From a bacterium (GTDB taxonomy: Bacteria; Patescibacteriota; Microgenomatia; Woykebacterales; RBG-16-39-9b): a stretch of 25,139 bases of DNA. The first letter of the stretch is position 1; every line of letters begins with the position of its first letter. Under the pieces are notes generated by a model. The model was given only the letters and a program-made list of their open reading frames with translations. It had not been told where the DNA came from and did no database searches. Shown in pieces: positions 13,694 through 21,364 of the stretch. The stretch covers positions 1 through 25,139 of the forward strand of contig JAUYHE010000051.1 of NCBI GenBank assembly GCA_030690175.1, in the 5' to 3' direction. The position numbers and the translations under genes are program-made.

Positions 13694-13715
13694 ATTATAT
13701 CAAGCTATGCTTGAT
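13694..13715 (-). promoter_or_regulatory. prmC extended -10 with overlapping palindrome
   Basis: On the minus strand TATAAT (13699-13694) is preceded by TGA and ends 9 nt before the GTG start. The inverted repeat ATCAAGC-TAT-GCTTGAT (13699-13715) occupies the spacer region where an operator would lie. The -35 is weak. Confidence 0.4.
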
Positions 13716-13765
13716 GTAATCCTCATTTCGTTCGTATTATACACAACTGTCAAGAAATACACTAA

Positions 13766-14683
13766 TTATTGTTGGTTTCCAGTAGGGGAGAGAAGTTGAG
13801 ACTGCAATTTTCCCACAATCGGTTCCAAGTTACCGTCAAGAATCTCTTCGATATGGTGCCACGATTTACCGATACGATGATCGGTTATTCGGTCTTGAGG
13901 AAAGTTATAAGTACGTATCTTTTCTGATCGTTCTCCCGTGCCAATCTGCAATTTTCGAGTAAGATCGTAACCCATCTTTTCCGCTTCCTTTTTAGCTTCG
14001 TAAAGCCGAGAGCGTAAAATTGAGAGCGCCCTTTCTTTGTTCTGAAATTGACTTCGCTCACTTTGACAGGTAGCGGTGATACCAGTTGGGACGTGAGTTA
14101 CCCGAACCGCCGTTTCTACCTTTTGGACATTTTGGCCACCGTGACCGGACGCGTGATAAGTGTCTATCTTCAATTCACTGGGGTTTAAGTGAAATTCCCG
14201 GTCGGTGATTTCTGGTAAGACCGCAACTGTGGCTGTAGAGGTATGAACCCGACCGCTGCTTTCAGTTGCTGGCACTCTTTGCACTCGGTGTGCGCCCGAT
14301 TCGTGTTTCAATTTCTCATAAACACCGGGTCCAGTGGTACGAAAAACTACTTCTTTTATATTGCCGATACCACCCTCATTTACTGACAATTGCTCCACTT
14401 TCCACCCCTTGCCGGTTGAGTAGCGGTGGTACATGCGGTAAAGGTCACTCGCAAAAAGTCCGGCCTCGTTTCCACCAGCGGCCGCTCGAATCTCGACAAT
14501 AACCGAATTTGCAGCAATTTCCGTCTCCTCTATTGCACCGACACTTTCCAGATCCTCTTTTTGCTGGCGTAAACCCTTGATTTCTTCTTGGACAAGATCA
14601 GCCAACGTGGGGTCGGCCAACAACTTCTGGGCTTCTTCTATTTTTTTATCAATTTCCTCGATTTGTTTCTTTACGTATTCCAT
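13766..14683 (-). CDS. prfA: peptide chain release factor 1 (shortened N-terminus)
   Basis: RF1 reads UAA and UAG and triggers peptide release. The 305-residue product has the RF1-type PAT tripeptide (138-140, in QRVPATESSG) and the catalytic GGQ (182-184, in HASGHGGQNVQ). Family members are usually about 355-360 residues; here about 50 residues of N-terminal domain 1 are missing. The reading frame stays open back to 14758 (stop TAG at 14761-14759) and encodes RF1-like sequence (KKLLIADPSDYED), but has no ATG, GTG or TTG. A rare start such as ATT 14710 is possible. It lies in the order rpmE-prfA-prmC. Confidence 0.93.
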   Translation of the reverse strand: MEYVKKQIEEIDKKIEEAQKLLADPTLADLVQEEIKGLRQQKEDLESVGAIEETEIAANSVIVEIRAAAGGNEAGLFASDLYRMYHRYSTGKGWKVEQLSVNEGGIGNIKEVVFRTTGPGVYEKLKHESGAHRVQRVPATESSGRVHTSTATVAVLPEITDREFHLNPSELKIDTYHASGHGGQNVQKVETAVRVTHVPTGITATCQSERSQFQNKERALSILRSRLYEAKKEAEKMGYDLTRKLQIGTGERSEKIRTYNFPQDRITDHRIGKSWHHIEEILDGNLEPIVGKLQSQLLSPTGNQQ

Positions 14684-14784
14684 ATCTTCATAATCGCTTG
14701 GGTCGGCAATTAATAATTTTTTCGTTTTATAGCTTTTAAAGCAGAACGCGTCAGCGATCTATTTTGGTATTTGAATTGCGAAAT

Positions 14785-15099
14785 CTACTTCTGCTTTTGC
14801 AAAAGTTCCATCATTTCACGTAGGGTTTGAGGACGTTCTTCTGTTTTTTTCTCTTTTTTGGCTTCCTTGCGCGCCTTTTGGTGTTCGCGGGTAATTTCCG
14901 CTTCTTTTGCCTGACGCTGGAAACGCTCGACCCGGCCTTCGGTATCTATAAATTTAGCGCTACCGGTGAAAAATGGGTGGCAATTGCTGCAAATTTCCAC
15001 GCGGATCTCTGGGCGGGTAGAACCGGTAGTGAAAGTATTACCACAGGCACAAACCACGTGGGCTAGAGGGTAGTATGTTGGGTGAATTTCAGGTTTCAT
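14785..15099 (-). CDS. rpmE: 50S ribosomal protein L31, zinc type, with charged C-terminal extension
   Basis: L31 bridges the ribosomal subunits. The 104-residue product starts MKPEIHPTYYPL and has the zinc ligands in VCACGNTF and EICSNCHPFFTG (CxC and CxxC), then the SAKFIDTEGRVERFQR signature. L31 is normally 66-90 residues; here a Lys/Glu-rich helical tail of about 35 residues is added. ATG 15099 gives the canonical N-terminus; an in-frame ATG at 15153 would add 18 residues not seen in L31. There is no SD. It leads the rpmE-prfA-prmC block. Confidence 0.95.
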   Translation of the reverse strand: MKPEIHPTYYPLAHVVCACGNTFTTGSTRPEIRVEICSNCHPFFTGSAKFIDTEGRVERFQRQAKEAEITREHQKARKEAKKEKKTEERPQTLREMMELLQKQK

Positions 15100-15183
15100 A
15101 ATTTGAGTTCTACGAAAATTACGCGTCTTCGCATAAGCTACCAAGTTTAGCATATTTGGCCGCTAGCGTCTAGATTCTAAAAA

Positions 15184-16398
15184 CTAAGAACTTGGTTGAA
15201 GTTCCTTAATTAGTTCTTTTTCTTTGAGGTTGGATTGATTTCCGGTTGAGAGGGTTTTTAACGTTATGGTATCTGTTTTTACCTCTTCTGGTCCGACTAT
15301 GGCTGCGTAAGGAATCCCTTTATTGTCAGCGTATTTTAGTTGTTTATCAAGTTTTTCAGCCGGATCAAGCGATATTTCAGCCGCGATACCGCGATTTATC
15401 AGCCTTGAAACTAGAGAGAGGGATTCTTTCAAAAGATTTTCTTTAAATACAGTCACCAACACACGCGTTGTTGGTTCGTACTTTGGCAAAAGGCCAGCCT
15501 CGACGGCCGCTTCTATTAGTCGGTCAAATCCAAAAGAAAAGCCAACCGCCGGAGTTTTTTCACCTGTGAAACGACCAATGAGGTCATCATAACGACCGCC
15601 ACCGCCGACAGAGCCACCGTCGTAGCCTTCTATTTCCAGTTCGAAAATAAGACCAGTGTAATAGTCCAAACCGCGGGCTAGCGCAGGATCAAAAGCGTAT
15701 TTATCTTTGTCGATTCTATAGTCCTCCAAATATTCAAACAGTTTCTCAATGTTTCTAGTTGGCTTTGAGTCTTTGATACGTTTCAGCAGAGCTTTTGCTT
15801 CACGCACTTCATAACCCGCTCTTTTTAATTGCTCGGCTACTCTGACCTCACCGATTTTTTGAAGCTTGTCGATGATTCTGATCACTTCTAGAGGTATCCC
15901 CCGGAAGGTTCCACGATCATTTATTTTCATAACGAAATTTTCAAAACCAATATCCTTAGTGGTGGCAATCGCGGTCTTTACTATTTCGGCGTCGGCTAGT
16001 AGGGAAGACGCGCCAACCGTATCAAAATCTACTTGCAAAAATTCACGAAAGCGACCCTTTTGGGGGTTTTCGGCGCGCCAGACCGGTTGCACCTGGTAAC
16101 GTTTGAAGGGTTGGGGTAACTGTGGATTAGTGGTAATTACACGGGCTAGAGGAACGGTTTGGTCAAATCTTAGCGCGACCTCACGGCCGCCGCGATCGGT
16201 AAATTCAAAAATAAGCTTTTCGTCTTCGCCGTACTTTCCCTTTAAGGTTTCGGCAAATTCGAGTGCCGGAGTTTCCAGTGGTTCAAAGCCAAATTTTTCC
16301 AGAGAGCTCTTGATTTTTTCCAACACAAAAGCCCGCAGTTTTGCATCCTGCGGTAAAAAATCACGAAATCCTTTTGGCGTCTGCACCTTATTTGCCAT
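15184..16398 (-). CDS. hisS: histidyl-tRNA synthetase
   Basis: A class II aminoacyl-tRNA synthetase that charges tRNA-His. The 404-residue product starts with TPKGFRDFLP and shows ALRFDQTVPLAR, motif 2 (RYQVQPVWRAENPQKGRFREFLQ), the histidine-specific LARGLDYYTGLIFE, and GGGRYDDLIG. The anticodon-binding domain is C-terminal (about 315-400). Motif 3 is in VGFSFGFDRL. Length is near normal (about 420). ATG 16398 has no SD and lies 10 nt after an extended -10 (TGT-TAAAAT). Confidence 0.96.
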   Translation of the reverse strand: MANKVQTPKGFRDFLPQDAKLRAFVLEKIKSSLEKFGFEPLETPALEFAETLKGKYGEDEKLIFEFTDRGGREVALRFDQTVPLARVITTNPQLPQPFKRYQVQPVWRAENPQKGRFREFLQVDFDTVGASSLLADAEIVKTAIATTKDIGFENFVMKINDRGTFRGIPLEVIRIIDKLQKIGEVRVAEQLKRAGYEVREAKALLKRIKDSKPTRNIEKLFEYLEDYRIDKDKYAFDPALARGLDYYTGLIFELEIEGYDGGSVGGGGRYDDLIGRFTGEKTPAVGFSFGFDRLIEAAVEAGLLPKYEPTTRVLVTVFKENLLKESLSLVSRLINRGIAAEISLDPAEKLDKQLKYADNKGIPYAAIVGPEEVKTDTITLKTLSTGNQSNLKEKELIKELQPSS

Positions 16399-16408
16399 GG
16401 TAAGCGGA

Positions 16409-16417
16409 ATTTTAACA
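16409..16417 (-). promoter_or_regulatory. hisS extended -10
   Basis: On the minus strand TGT-TAAAAT occupies 16417-16409, ending 10 nt before the hisS ATG. The -35 position reads TTTAAT at a 17-nt spacing and is weak. No SD is present. Confidence 0.45.
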
Positions 16418-16472
16418 TATTAGCCTGATTGATTAAAAGGATGGATTATTAAAATCGATTATTATTTGAATG

Positions 16473-17585
16473 CTACTGGCTTGACGATGGAGTAGCTGAT
16501 GGGGAGGCGCTGCTGGTTCCTTCTTTTGGCGCCGTGCCTTTGAATTGACCGGGAATTACAAATATTTTCGTTGCAGCTATTGCATTTTTGTCGGGGACGC
16601 CAACCGCCACCACCACATCACCGGTTTTAATGTCCTTGATAGTAGCTGTCTCGTCCGCCCCCTTTATTTTTACGGTTGTGTCGCTGCCAGCGTTGACAAT
16701 AAATTCGCGATCAGTTTGAACTAGGTGAGTCAAAGTAAGCGAGTTGGTAGAAACTGTCTTTACTTTTCCGGCAACGGCGTGCCTTTTTATTAGAGGACTG
16801 TTTTTACGAACGATAAATTTTGCTACACCGTTGCTGTCATCTTTACTCACCCCTACGACCGATACTTTGTCTCCAACTTTCAAATCGGCCAGTTTAATAC
16901 TTGATCGGCCCCCAGTATCAATGGAAAAAAACTTTGTAAAGTCGTCAGTGAAGACTGTTTTTAGACTACCTTGGTTTGTTTCTATTGTAACTACTTCGTC
17001 AGCAATAGTTTTGATGGTGCCCCAGACGTGAGTTTTCTTAAAGACAGCCGAAGATTTTTTCAAATCCGATGAAGTGGTGGAGATTTTTTCTTTGAGTTTT
17101 TCGATTTTTTCTTGACTTGTTTCGGCCGTGGTGCTAGCTTCAGCGACCAACGTGGTGGCTAGGGCCAACTCATCTTTCAAATACAGCGCATCGATAATAG
17201 TTTGCGCAGATTCACCACTATCAGTATCAAAAGCATAGACGCCAATTTCGCTTTCTCCTTCGGCAAGTTCTATCTTTACCGTGAATTTTCCGCCTTGGGT
17301 CTGAACTATTTCATCTTTTGTTCCACCGGTAACAACGACCGTGGTATCTTTCCCGGTTGAACCGCTGACGGTCAAATTTTTATCAGAGGTAATAGCGCCA
17401 TCGGTGGGTTGGTCGACCGAAAGGATGATTCCCTGGGTCTCGACAGTCGTCTTGGCCGACTCCTTGTCCTTGCTCTCAAGGGCTGATTTTACCAAAAAAA
17501 TTCCACCGGCAATAAGTAATCCGATCACAATACCGATGATGAGCGTTAGAAGTTTTGGGGAGCCCGGGCTGCTTTGTGTATCCAT
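16473..17585 (-). CDS. membrane-anchored beta-rich surface protein, DUF5666-like
   Basis: A 370-residue protein with a short cytosolic N-terminus, one membrane anchor (about 12-34) and an extracytoplasmic region. Residues about 50-130 look like a bacterial Ig-like domain (IILSVDQPTDGAITSDKNLTVSG...EGESEIGVYAFD). A helical Ser/Thr/Lys linker follows (about 140-185), then two strand repeats (about 188-255 and 270-340), each containing DLKVGDKVSVVGV or DIKTGDVVVAVGV, as in DUF5666 beta-barrels. The tail is Ser/Thr/Pro-rich. A good promoter ends 12 nt before ATG 17585. A role in the cell envelope is inferred; no enzymatic residues are evident. Confidence 0.75.
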   Translation of the reverse strand: MDTQSSPGSPKLLTLIIGIVIGLLIAGGIFLVKSALESKDKESAKTTVETQGIILSVDQPTDGAITSDKNLTVSGSTGKDTTVVVTGGTKDEIVQTQGGKFTVKIELAEGESEIGVYAFDTDSGESAQTIIDALYLKDELALATTLVAEASTTAETSQEKIEKLKEKISTTSSDLKKSSAVFKKTHVWGTIKTIADEVVTIETNQGSLKTVFTDDFTKFFSIDTGGRSSIKLADLKVGDKVSVVGVSKDDSNGVAKFIVRKNSPLIKRHAVAGKVKTVSTNSLTLTHLVQTDREFIVNAGSDTTVKIKGADETATIKDIKTGDVVVAVGVPDKNAIAATKIFVIPGQFKGTAPKEGTSSASPSATPSSSQ

Positions 17586-17597
17586 GGGTACTTAGGA

Positions 17598-17626
17598 ATA
17601 TTAACCAATTCGGTTACTTTAGTCAA
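17598..17626 (-). promoter_or_regulatory. promoter of the DUF5666-like gene
   Basis: On the minus strand TTGACT (17626-17621), a 17-nt spacer, TAATAT (17603-17598). The -10 ends 12 nt before ATG 17585; no SD. Confidence 0.65.
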
Positions 17627-17652
17627 CCTAGTTTTTACGGCACAAAATTGTC

Positions 17653-17681
17653 TTGTCAGTGCCAAATTTCTATGATAGTAT
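17653..17681 (+). promoter_or_regulatory. promoter of the MBL-fold/dnaB unit
   Basis: TTGTCA (17653-17658), a 17-nt spacer, TAGTAT (17676-17681) preceded by TGA (extended -10). It leaves a leader of about 50 nt before ATG 17739. Confidence 0.6.
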
Positions 17682-17715
17682 CGTTGGGTTAGTTGTAAGA
17701 TTTAAGATAGCTTAT

Positions 17716-17736
17716 ATCTAGCATCTAGTATCTAAA
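17716..17736 (+). repeat. three tandem heptamers (ATCTAGC, ATCTAGT, ATCTAAA)
   Basis: Three 7-bp units sit head to tail and end 2 nt before ATG 17739. They occupy the place where an SD would be. Confidence 0.4.
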
Positions 17737-17738
17737 TC

Positions 17739-18386
17739 ATGGACATAACCTATCTTGGCCACGCCTCATTCCGTTTAAAAGGAAAAACCGCTAGTGTGAT
17801 TACTGATCCTTACGATTCGTCTATTGGGCTAAAATTCCCAAAGTCTGAAGCCGACATTGTTACCATCAGTCACGGACATCCAGATCACAACGCCGCTGCT
17901 TTGGTAGGGGGCGAACCCTTTGTGGTAGAGGGTCCGGGTGAGTACGAGATAAAGGAAATAAAAATTGTTGGCGTCCCTTCCTTTCATGATGAGAAACAAG
18001 GAAAAGAGCGAGGAAGAAACAATATTTTTAACATCAAAATCGACGGTTTGTGGGTTTGCCATTTGGGTGATTTGGGACAGGCCGAATTATCCAGCGAACA
18101 GATCGATGGTATTGGTAGGGTAGATATACTACTTGTGCCCACCGGAGGTGTTTACACGATTGATGCTAGTACGGCGGCAAAAATAGTGGCCGGGCTGGAA
18201 CCAAAAATTGTCATCCCTATGCATTTTTTGGATAATGAAAGTAATGTAAAGCTGGAACCGGCGGAAAAATTTCTGAAAGAAATGGGTGCTGAAAAAGCGG
18301 AGCCAGCCGATAAGCTTTCTATCGGCAAAGAGAAATTGCCGGAAGAGCTACAGGTGGTGTTGCTGAAGAGAAAAAATTTAAATTAA
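17739..18386 (+). CDS. MBL-fold metal-dependent hydrolase (UlaG-like)
   Basis: A 215-residue metallo-beta-lactamase-fold protein. The first strand pair (MDITYLGHASFRLKG) and the zinc motif HGHPDH (H45, H47, D49, H50) are typical of the UlaG/UPF0173 branch, with a later GVPSFHD (a third metal His) and VIPMHFLDNE near the C-terminus. The substrate cannot be told from sequence; family members act on lactones, phosphoesters or nucleic acids. No SD is seen; three ATCTAGY-type heptamers precede the start. dnaB follows 13 nt later, so the two are cotranscribed. Confidence 0.88.
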   Translation: MDITYLGHASFRLKGKTASVITDPYDSSIGLKFPKSEADIVTISHGHPDHNAAALVGGEPFVVEGPGEYEIKEIKIVGVPSFHDEKQGKERGRNNIFNIKIDGLWVCHLGDLGQAELSSEQIDGIGRVDILLVPTGGVYTIDASTAAKIVAGLEPKIVIPMHFLDNESNVKLEPAEKFLKEMGAEKAEPADKLSIGKEKLPEELQVVLLKRKNLN

Positions 18387-18399
18387 AAATTTAGGGAAT

Positions 18400-19758
18400 A
18401 TGGCTTCTAACAGAGAAATAAAAACGCAGCAAAAAATTGGAAAAACTATAGATGCAGGTCGTTTGCCGCCCCAAAGCATTGATGCCGAGACCGGAGTGCT
18501 GGGGTCACTTTTAATCGATAAAGACGCGATTGTTAAAATCGCCGAAATAATCGCTGCCGAAGATTTCTACCAAGAAAGGCACGCGATTATTTACCGAGCA
18601 ATAGTTTCTTTGTACGAAAAAAGGCTGCCAGCTGATCTAGTGACTCTTACCGAGGAACTAAAAAAGGCCGGTAAGTTTGAAGAAGTGGGGGGAGCTAGCT
18701 ACCTAACGACCTTGGTAAATTCGGTCCCAACTAGTGGCCATGTCGAACACTACGCGTCCCTAGTTCGGGAAGCAGCCACCAAAAGAGCGCTTATTTCCGC
18801 GGCCGGTACCATAAGTGAAAGTGCTTTTGATCCGGATGCAGACGCTAAAGAACTCCTTGAATTTGCCGAGACGACCTTGTTTGGTATTTCCCAGCAACAT
18901 TTGAAACAAAATTTTATTACCTTACGCGAAGCTTTGGCGGAAAGCTTTGACAGGCTCGATGAGCTTCACAAAAAAGGTTCGGGTCTTCGCGGCTTACCGA
19001 CTGGATTTAGTGACCTCGATAAAAAACTTTCCGGGATGCAGCCAGCCAATTTATTAATTCTGGCAGCACGGCCAAGTGTGGGTAAGACAACTTTGGCGAT
19101 GAATATTGCTGATTACGTAGGAATCAACGAAAAAGTACCGGTGGGTATTTTTTCACTTGAAATGAGTAAGGGTCAACTGGTCGATTTGATGCTTGCTTCT
19201 CAAAGTGATATTGACGCTTGGAAAATAACCACCGGAAATTTATCTGAAGGGGATTTCGAGGCTATATCCCAGTCAATGGGGGTACTCGCGGAAGCGCCGA
19301 TTTTTATCGATGATACGCCCGGGATCTCGGTGACCGAGATACGGACCAAAGCTCGGCGGCTGCAACTTGAATATGGTTTGCAACTATTGGTCGTAGACTA
19401 CTTGCAACTAATTCGCGGCCGAAACCTAGAAAACCGGGTGCAAGAAGTATCCGAAATTTCTCAAGCGCTGAAAAATCTGGCGCGGGAGCTTAATATTCCA
19501 GTTCTAGCAATTTCCCAACTCTCCCGTGCGGTTGAGAGTCGCCAAACCAAGATTCCGCAACTAGCTGACTTACGCGAGTCAGGGGCAATTGAGCAAGATG
19601 CAGACGTGGTGATGTTTATCTACCGTGAAGACCCCGAGAATCTGGAGAATATCAAACTTTCGGTCGCCAAACACCGCAATGGTCCTTTGGGGGAGATCGA
19701 CCTCAAGTTCAAGGGCGAGCGCCGCCGCTTCTTCGGGGTCGAAAAAACCCGCGCGTAG
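18400..19758 (+). CDS. dnaB: replicative DNA helicase
   Basis: DnaB is the hexameric 5'-3' helicase of the replication fork. The 452-residue product has the N-terminal helical domain beginning PPQSIDAETGVLGSLL (about 23-130), a linker, and the RecA-like domain. That domain contains Walker A RPSVGKTT (224-231), Walker B LLVVDYLQLI (about 330), the arginine-finger region LSRAVESR, and DLRESGAIEQDADVV. Length is normal and no intein interrupts it. ATG 18400 follows a weak SD (AGGGA). A 7-bp inverted repeat (19752-19758 with 19777-19783) includes its TAG stop. Confidence 0.97.
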   Translation: MASNREIKTQQKIGKTIDAGRLPPQSIDAETGVLGSLLIDKDAIVKIAEIIAAEDFYQERHAIIYRAIVSLYEKRLPADLVTLTEELKKAGKFEEVGGASYLTTLVNSVPTSGHVEHYASLVREAATKRALISAAGTISESAFDPDADAKELLEFAETTLFGISQQHLKQNFITLREALAESFDRLDELHKKGSGLRGLPTGFSDLDKKLSGMQPANLLILAARPSVGKTTLAMNIADYVGINEKVPVGIFSLEMSKGQLVDLMLASQSDIDAWKITTGNLSEGDFEAISQSMGVLAEAPIFIDDTPGISVTEIRTKARRLQLEYGLQLLVVDYLQLIRGRNLENRVQEVSEISQALKNLARELNIPVLAISQLSRAVESRQTKIPQLADLRESGAIEQDADVVMFIYREDPENLENIKLSVAKHRNGPLGEIDLKFKGERRRFFGVEKTRA

Positions 19759-19783
19759 AATTCCGAATTTAGATCGCTACGCG
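19752..19783 (+). other. inverted repeat overlapping the dnaB stop
   Basis: CGCGTAG (19752-19758) pairs with CTACGCG (19777-19783) around an 18-nt loop. The left arm contains the dnaB TAG stop. No T-tract follows, so a terminator role is uncertain. Confidence 0.35.
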
Positions 19784-19785
19784 AC

Positions 19786-19838
19786 CTGCGTTCTTCGAAC
19801 TAAGACCGCAACGCGCTCTGCGACCATTGCATGGACTA
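19786..19838 (+). repeat. intergenic hairpin repeats, copies 3a and 3b
   Basis: Copy 3a: CTGC with GTTC-TTC-GAAC (19790-19800). Copy 3b: CTGCGA with CCAT-TGC-ATGG (19824-19834) and ACTA. Compared with CCAC-TTC-GTGG in copies 1 and 2, copy 3b has a paired C-G to T-A change that keeps the stem. It ends 3 nt before the ATG of the next gene. Confidence 0.5.
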
Positions 19839-19841
19839 CAA

Positions 19842-21050
19842 ATGACGAATTTTTCCAAGTCAAAAAAGCTGCTTGTGCTCGGTGTTGGAATAATTGTTTT
19901 GCTGATACTTAGTTTTTTATGGCTAATTAAAACTAGGGTAGGGGATATTAGGCCAATTATTTTACCGCCAAGTAAGGATCTTCCTAAAATAATCGAAAAG
20001 CAAAATGTTGGCGAGCCAGTAGATTTTCCCTTGAAAATAACTGGGAATTTTAAAATCGGTATATTTGCAAAAGATCTTGGGGCCGCTCGCGATCTGCAGG
20101 TTTCACCAGAGGGAACGCTGCTGGTTTCATTAAAGAACAGCGGCACTATCTACGCTTTGCCGGACAAAGATAAAGATGGTAAAGCAGACCAAAAGATTAA
20201 AGTGCTGGAGGGACTAGATAAACCTCACGGTCTTGCTTTTCACAACGGAAAACTTTTTGTTGCGGAGTTGCGAAGGGTGAGTAGATACTTTTGGAATGAA
20301 AAAAGTTTAAGCGCAAAGTTTGAGAAAAAGCTCTTTGACCTACCCTACAACGGAGGACACAGCACAAGAAGTATTGTTGTTGATAGAGGGGGCAAGATCT
20401 TTGTTTCGATTGGCTCTTCTTGTAATGTTTGCGTCGAGAAAGACCCTTGGTTGACCACCGTTATTGTGTTAGATAGAGACGGAAGCCGCCCGCGGGTTTA
20501 TGCAACGGGGCTGCGCAACGCTGTTTTTATGACGATAAGAAGTTCCACCGGACAAATCTGGGCTACTGAAATGGGTCGGGATTGGCTAGGGGACAATTTG
20601 CCGCCTGATGAAGTAAACATTTTGAAAGATGGCGCAGATTACGGTTGGCCTTATTGTTACGCAGGTAAAACACATGATAGCGATTTTGATCCGCAGGGAA
20701 AATTTAAAGAAAGATGTAAGAAAAGTACCGCGCCGGTTTACAAAATCCAAGCCCATTCGGCACCGCTTGGTCTTACCTTCATTGATTCAGCCCAATTTCC
20801 AAAAAGCTGGCAAGGGGATTTACTAGTTAGCTATCACGGATCTTGGAACCGTTCCGTCCCAACCGGCTACAAGATCGTTCGGTTGAAAGTTGACGGTAAT
20901 AAAATACCTAGCGGAGAGGATTTCATAACAGGATTTCTACAAGGATCAGATGCTCTAGGCCGTCCCGTAGATTTGGAATTTGATAAAGCCGGAAGTCTCT
21001 ACATTTCTGACGATAAAATAGGCGTGATTTACAAAGTAGTCAAAAATTAA
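19842..21050 (+). CDS. membrane-anchored PQQ-type sugar dehydrogenase-like beta-propeller
   Basis: A 402-residue protein with an N-terminal anchor (about 9-30) and an extracytoplasmic six-bladed propeller of the soluble glucose/L-sorbosone dehydrogenase family. Recognisable segments are AKDLGAARDLQVSPEGTLLVS, KPHGLAFHNGKLFVAE, GGHSTRSIVV, RVYATGLRNAVF, WATEMGRDWLGDNLPPDE and YGWPYCYAG. The last is a hallmark of sorbosone-dehydrogenase-like proteins. Whether it binds PQQ is unknown, and no PQQ biosynthesis genes are visible. ATG 19842 is preferred over TTG 19827, which lies inside the hairpin repeat. There is no SD. Confidence 0.85.
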   Translation: MTNFSKSKKLLVLGVGIIVLLILSFLWLIKTRVGDIRPIILPPSKDLPKIIEKQNVGEPVDFPLKITGNFKIGIFAKDLGAARDLQVSPEGTLLVSLKNSGTIYALPDKDKDGKADQKIKVLEGLDKPHGLAFHNGKLFVAELRRVSRYFWNEKSLSAKFEKKLFDLPYNGGHSTRSIVVDRGGKIFVSIGSSCNVCVEKDPWLTTVIVLDRDGSRPRVYATGLRNAVFMTIRSSTGQIWATEMGRDWLGDNLPPDEVNILKDGADYGWPYCYAGKTHDSDFDPQGKFKERCKKSTAPVYKIQAHSAPLGLTFIDSAQFPKSWQGDLLVSYHGSWNRSVPTGYKIVRLKVDGNKIPSGEDFITGFLQGSDALGRPVDLEFDKAGSLYISDDKIGVIYKVVKN

Positions 21051-21086
21051 TGGTGGGTACAAGGAGGGAGTATACCGCTTCGTGCC

Positions 21087-21106
21087 CTGCGACCACTTCG
21101 TGGATT
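21087..21106 (+). repeat. intergenic hairpin repeat, copy 2 (downstream of tRNA-Leu)
   Basis: CTGCGA (21087-21092) followed by CCAC-TTC-GTGG (21093-21103) and ATTA. The first 18 bases are identical to copy 1 at 1474, and similarity extends left to a GTAT-containing flank. It lies just beyond the 3' end of tRNA-Leu. Confidence 0.55.
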
Positions 21107-21122
21107 ACGAAACCATTTAATA

Positions 21123-21209
21123 TGGTGCCGGCGATCGGAGTCGAACCGATACGAGATTGCTCTCATGGGTTTTTGAGACCCACGCGTCTGCCAGTTTCGC
21201 CACGCCGGC
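21123..21209 (-). tRNA. tRNA-Leu (anticodon CAA)
   Basis: On the minus strand an 87-nt tRNA. The acceptor stem pairs GCCGGCG (21209-21203) with CGCCGGC (21133-21127), followed by A and an encoded CCA (21125-21123). The anticodon stem TGGGT/ACCCA encloses CTCAAAA, giving anticodon CAA. A long variable arm (TGAGAGCAATCTCGT) is typical of class II tRNA-Leu, and the T arm contains GGTTCGACTCC. Its promoter is at 21262-21290. Confidence 0.95.
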
Positions 21210-21261
21210 AAGTAGTGTGGTGTACTTGTTCCGCCACTTGCCCTTACGTTAGTAAAAAACA

Positions 21262-21290
21262 ATTATACCTAATTTAAATGTGGGTATCAA
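21262..21290 (-). promoter_or_regulatory. tRNA-Leu promoter
   Basis: On the minus strand TTGATA (21290-21285), a 17-nt spacer, TATAAT (21267-21262). The predicted start is about 45 nt before the tRNA 5' end. Confidence 0.75.
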
Positions 21291-21316
21291 TGAAGTTAAA
21301 GTAGGGTTAGGATGGG

Positions 21317-21364
21317 GGATAGACCGTCGGTGCGACAGGCGGTTTTCGCGCCGAAGGTCTATCC
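21317..21364 (-). terminator. long hairpin overlapping a stop codon, no T-tract
   Basis: GGATAGACC (21317-21325) pairs with GGTCTATCC (21356-21364). After a GT/AA internal loop, CGGTGCGA (21328-21335) pairs with TCGCGCCG (21346-21353), with one G-U, around a 10-nt loop: 17 bp in 48 nt. The outer arm contains the TAG stop of the small minus-strand gene. No T-run follows on either strand. Confidence 0.6.
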
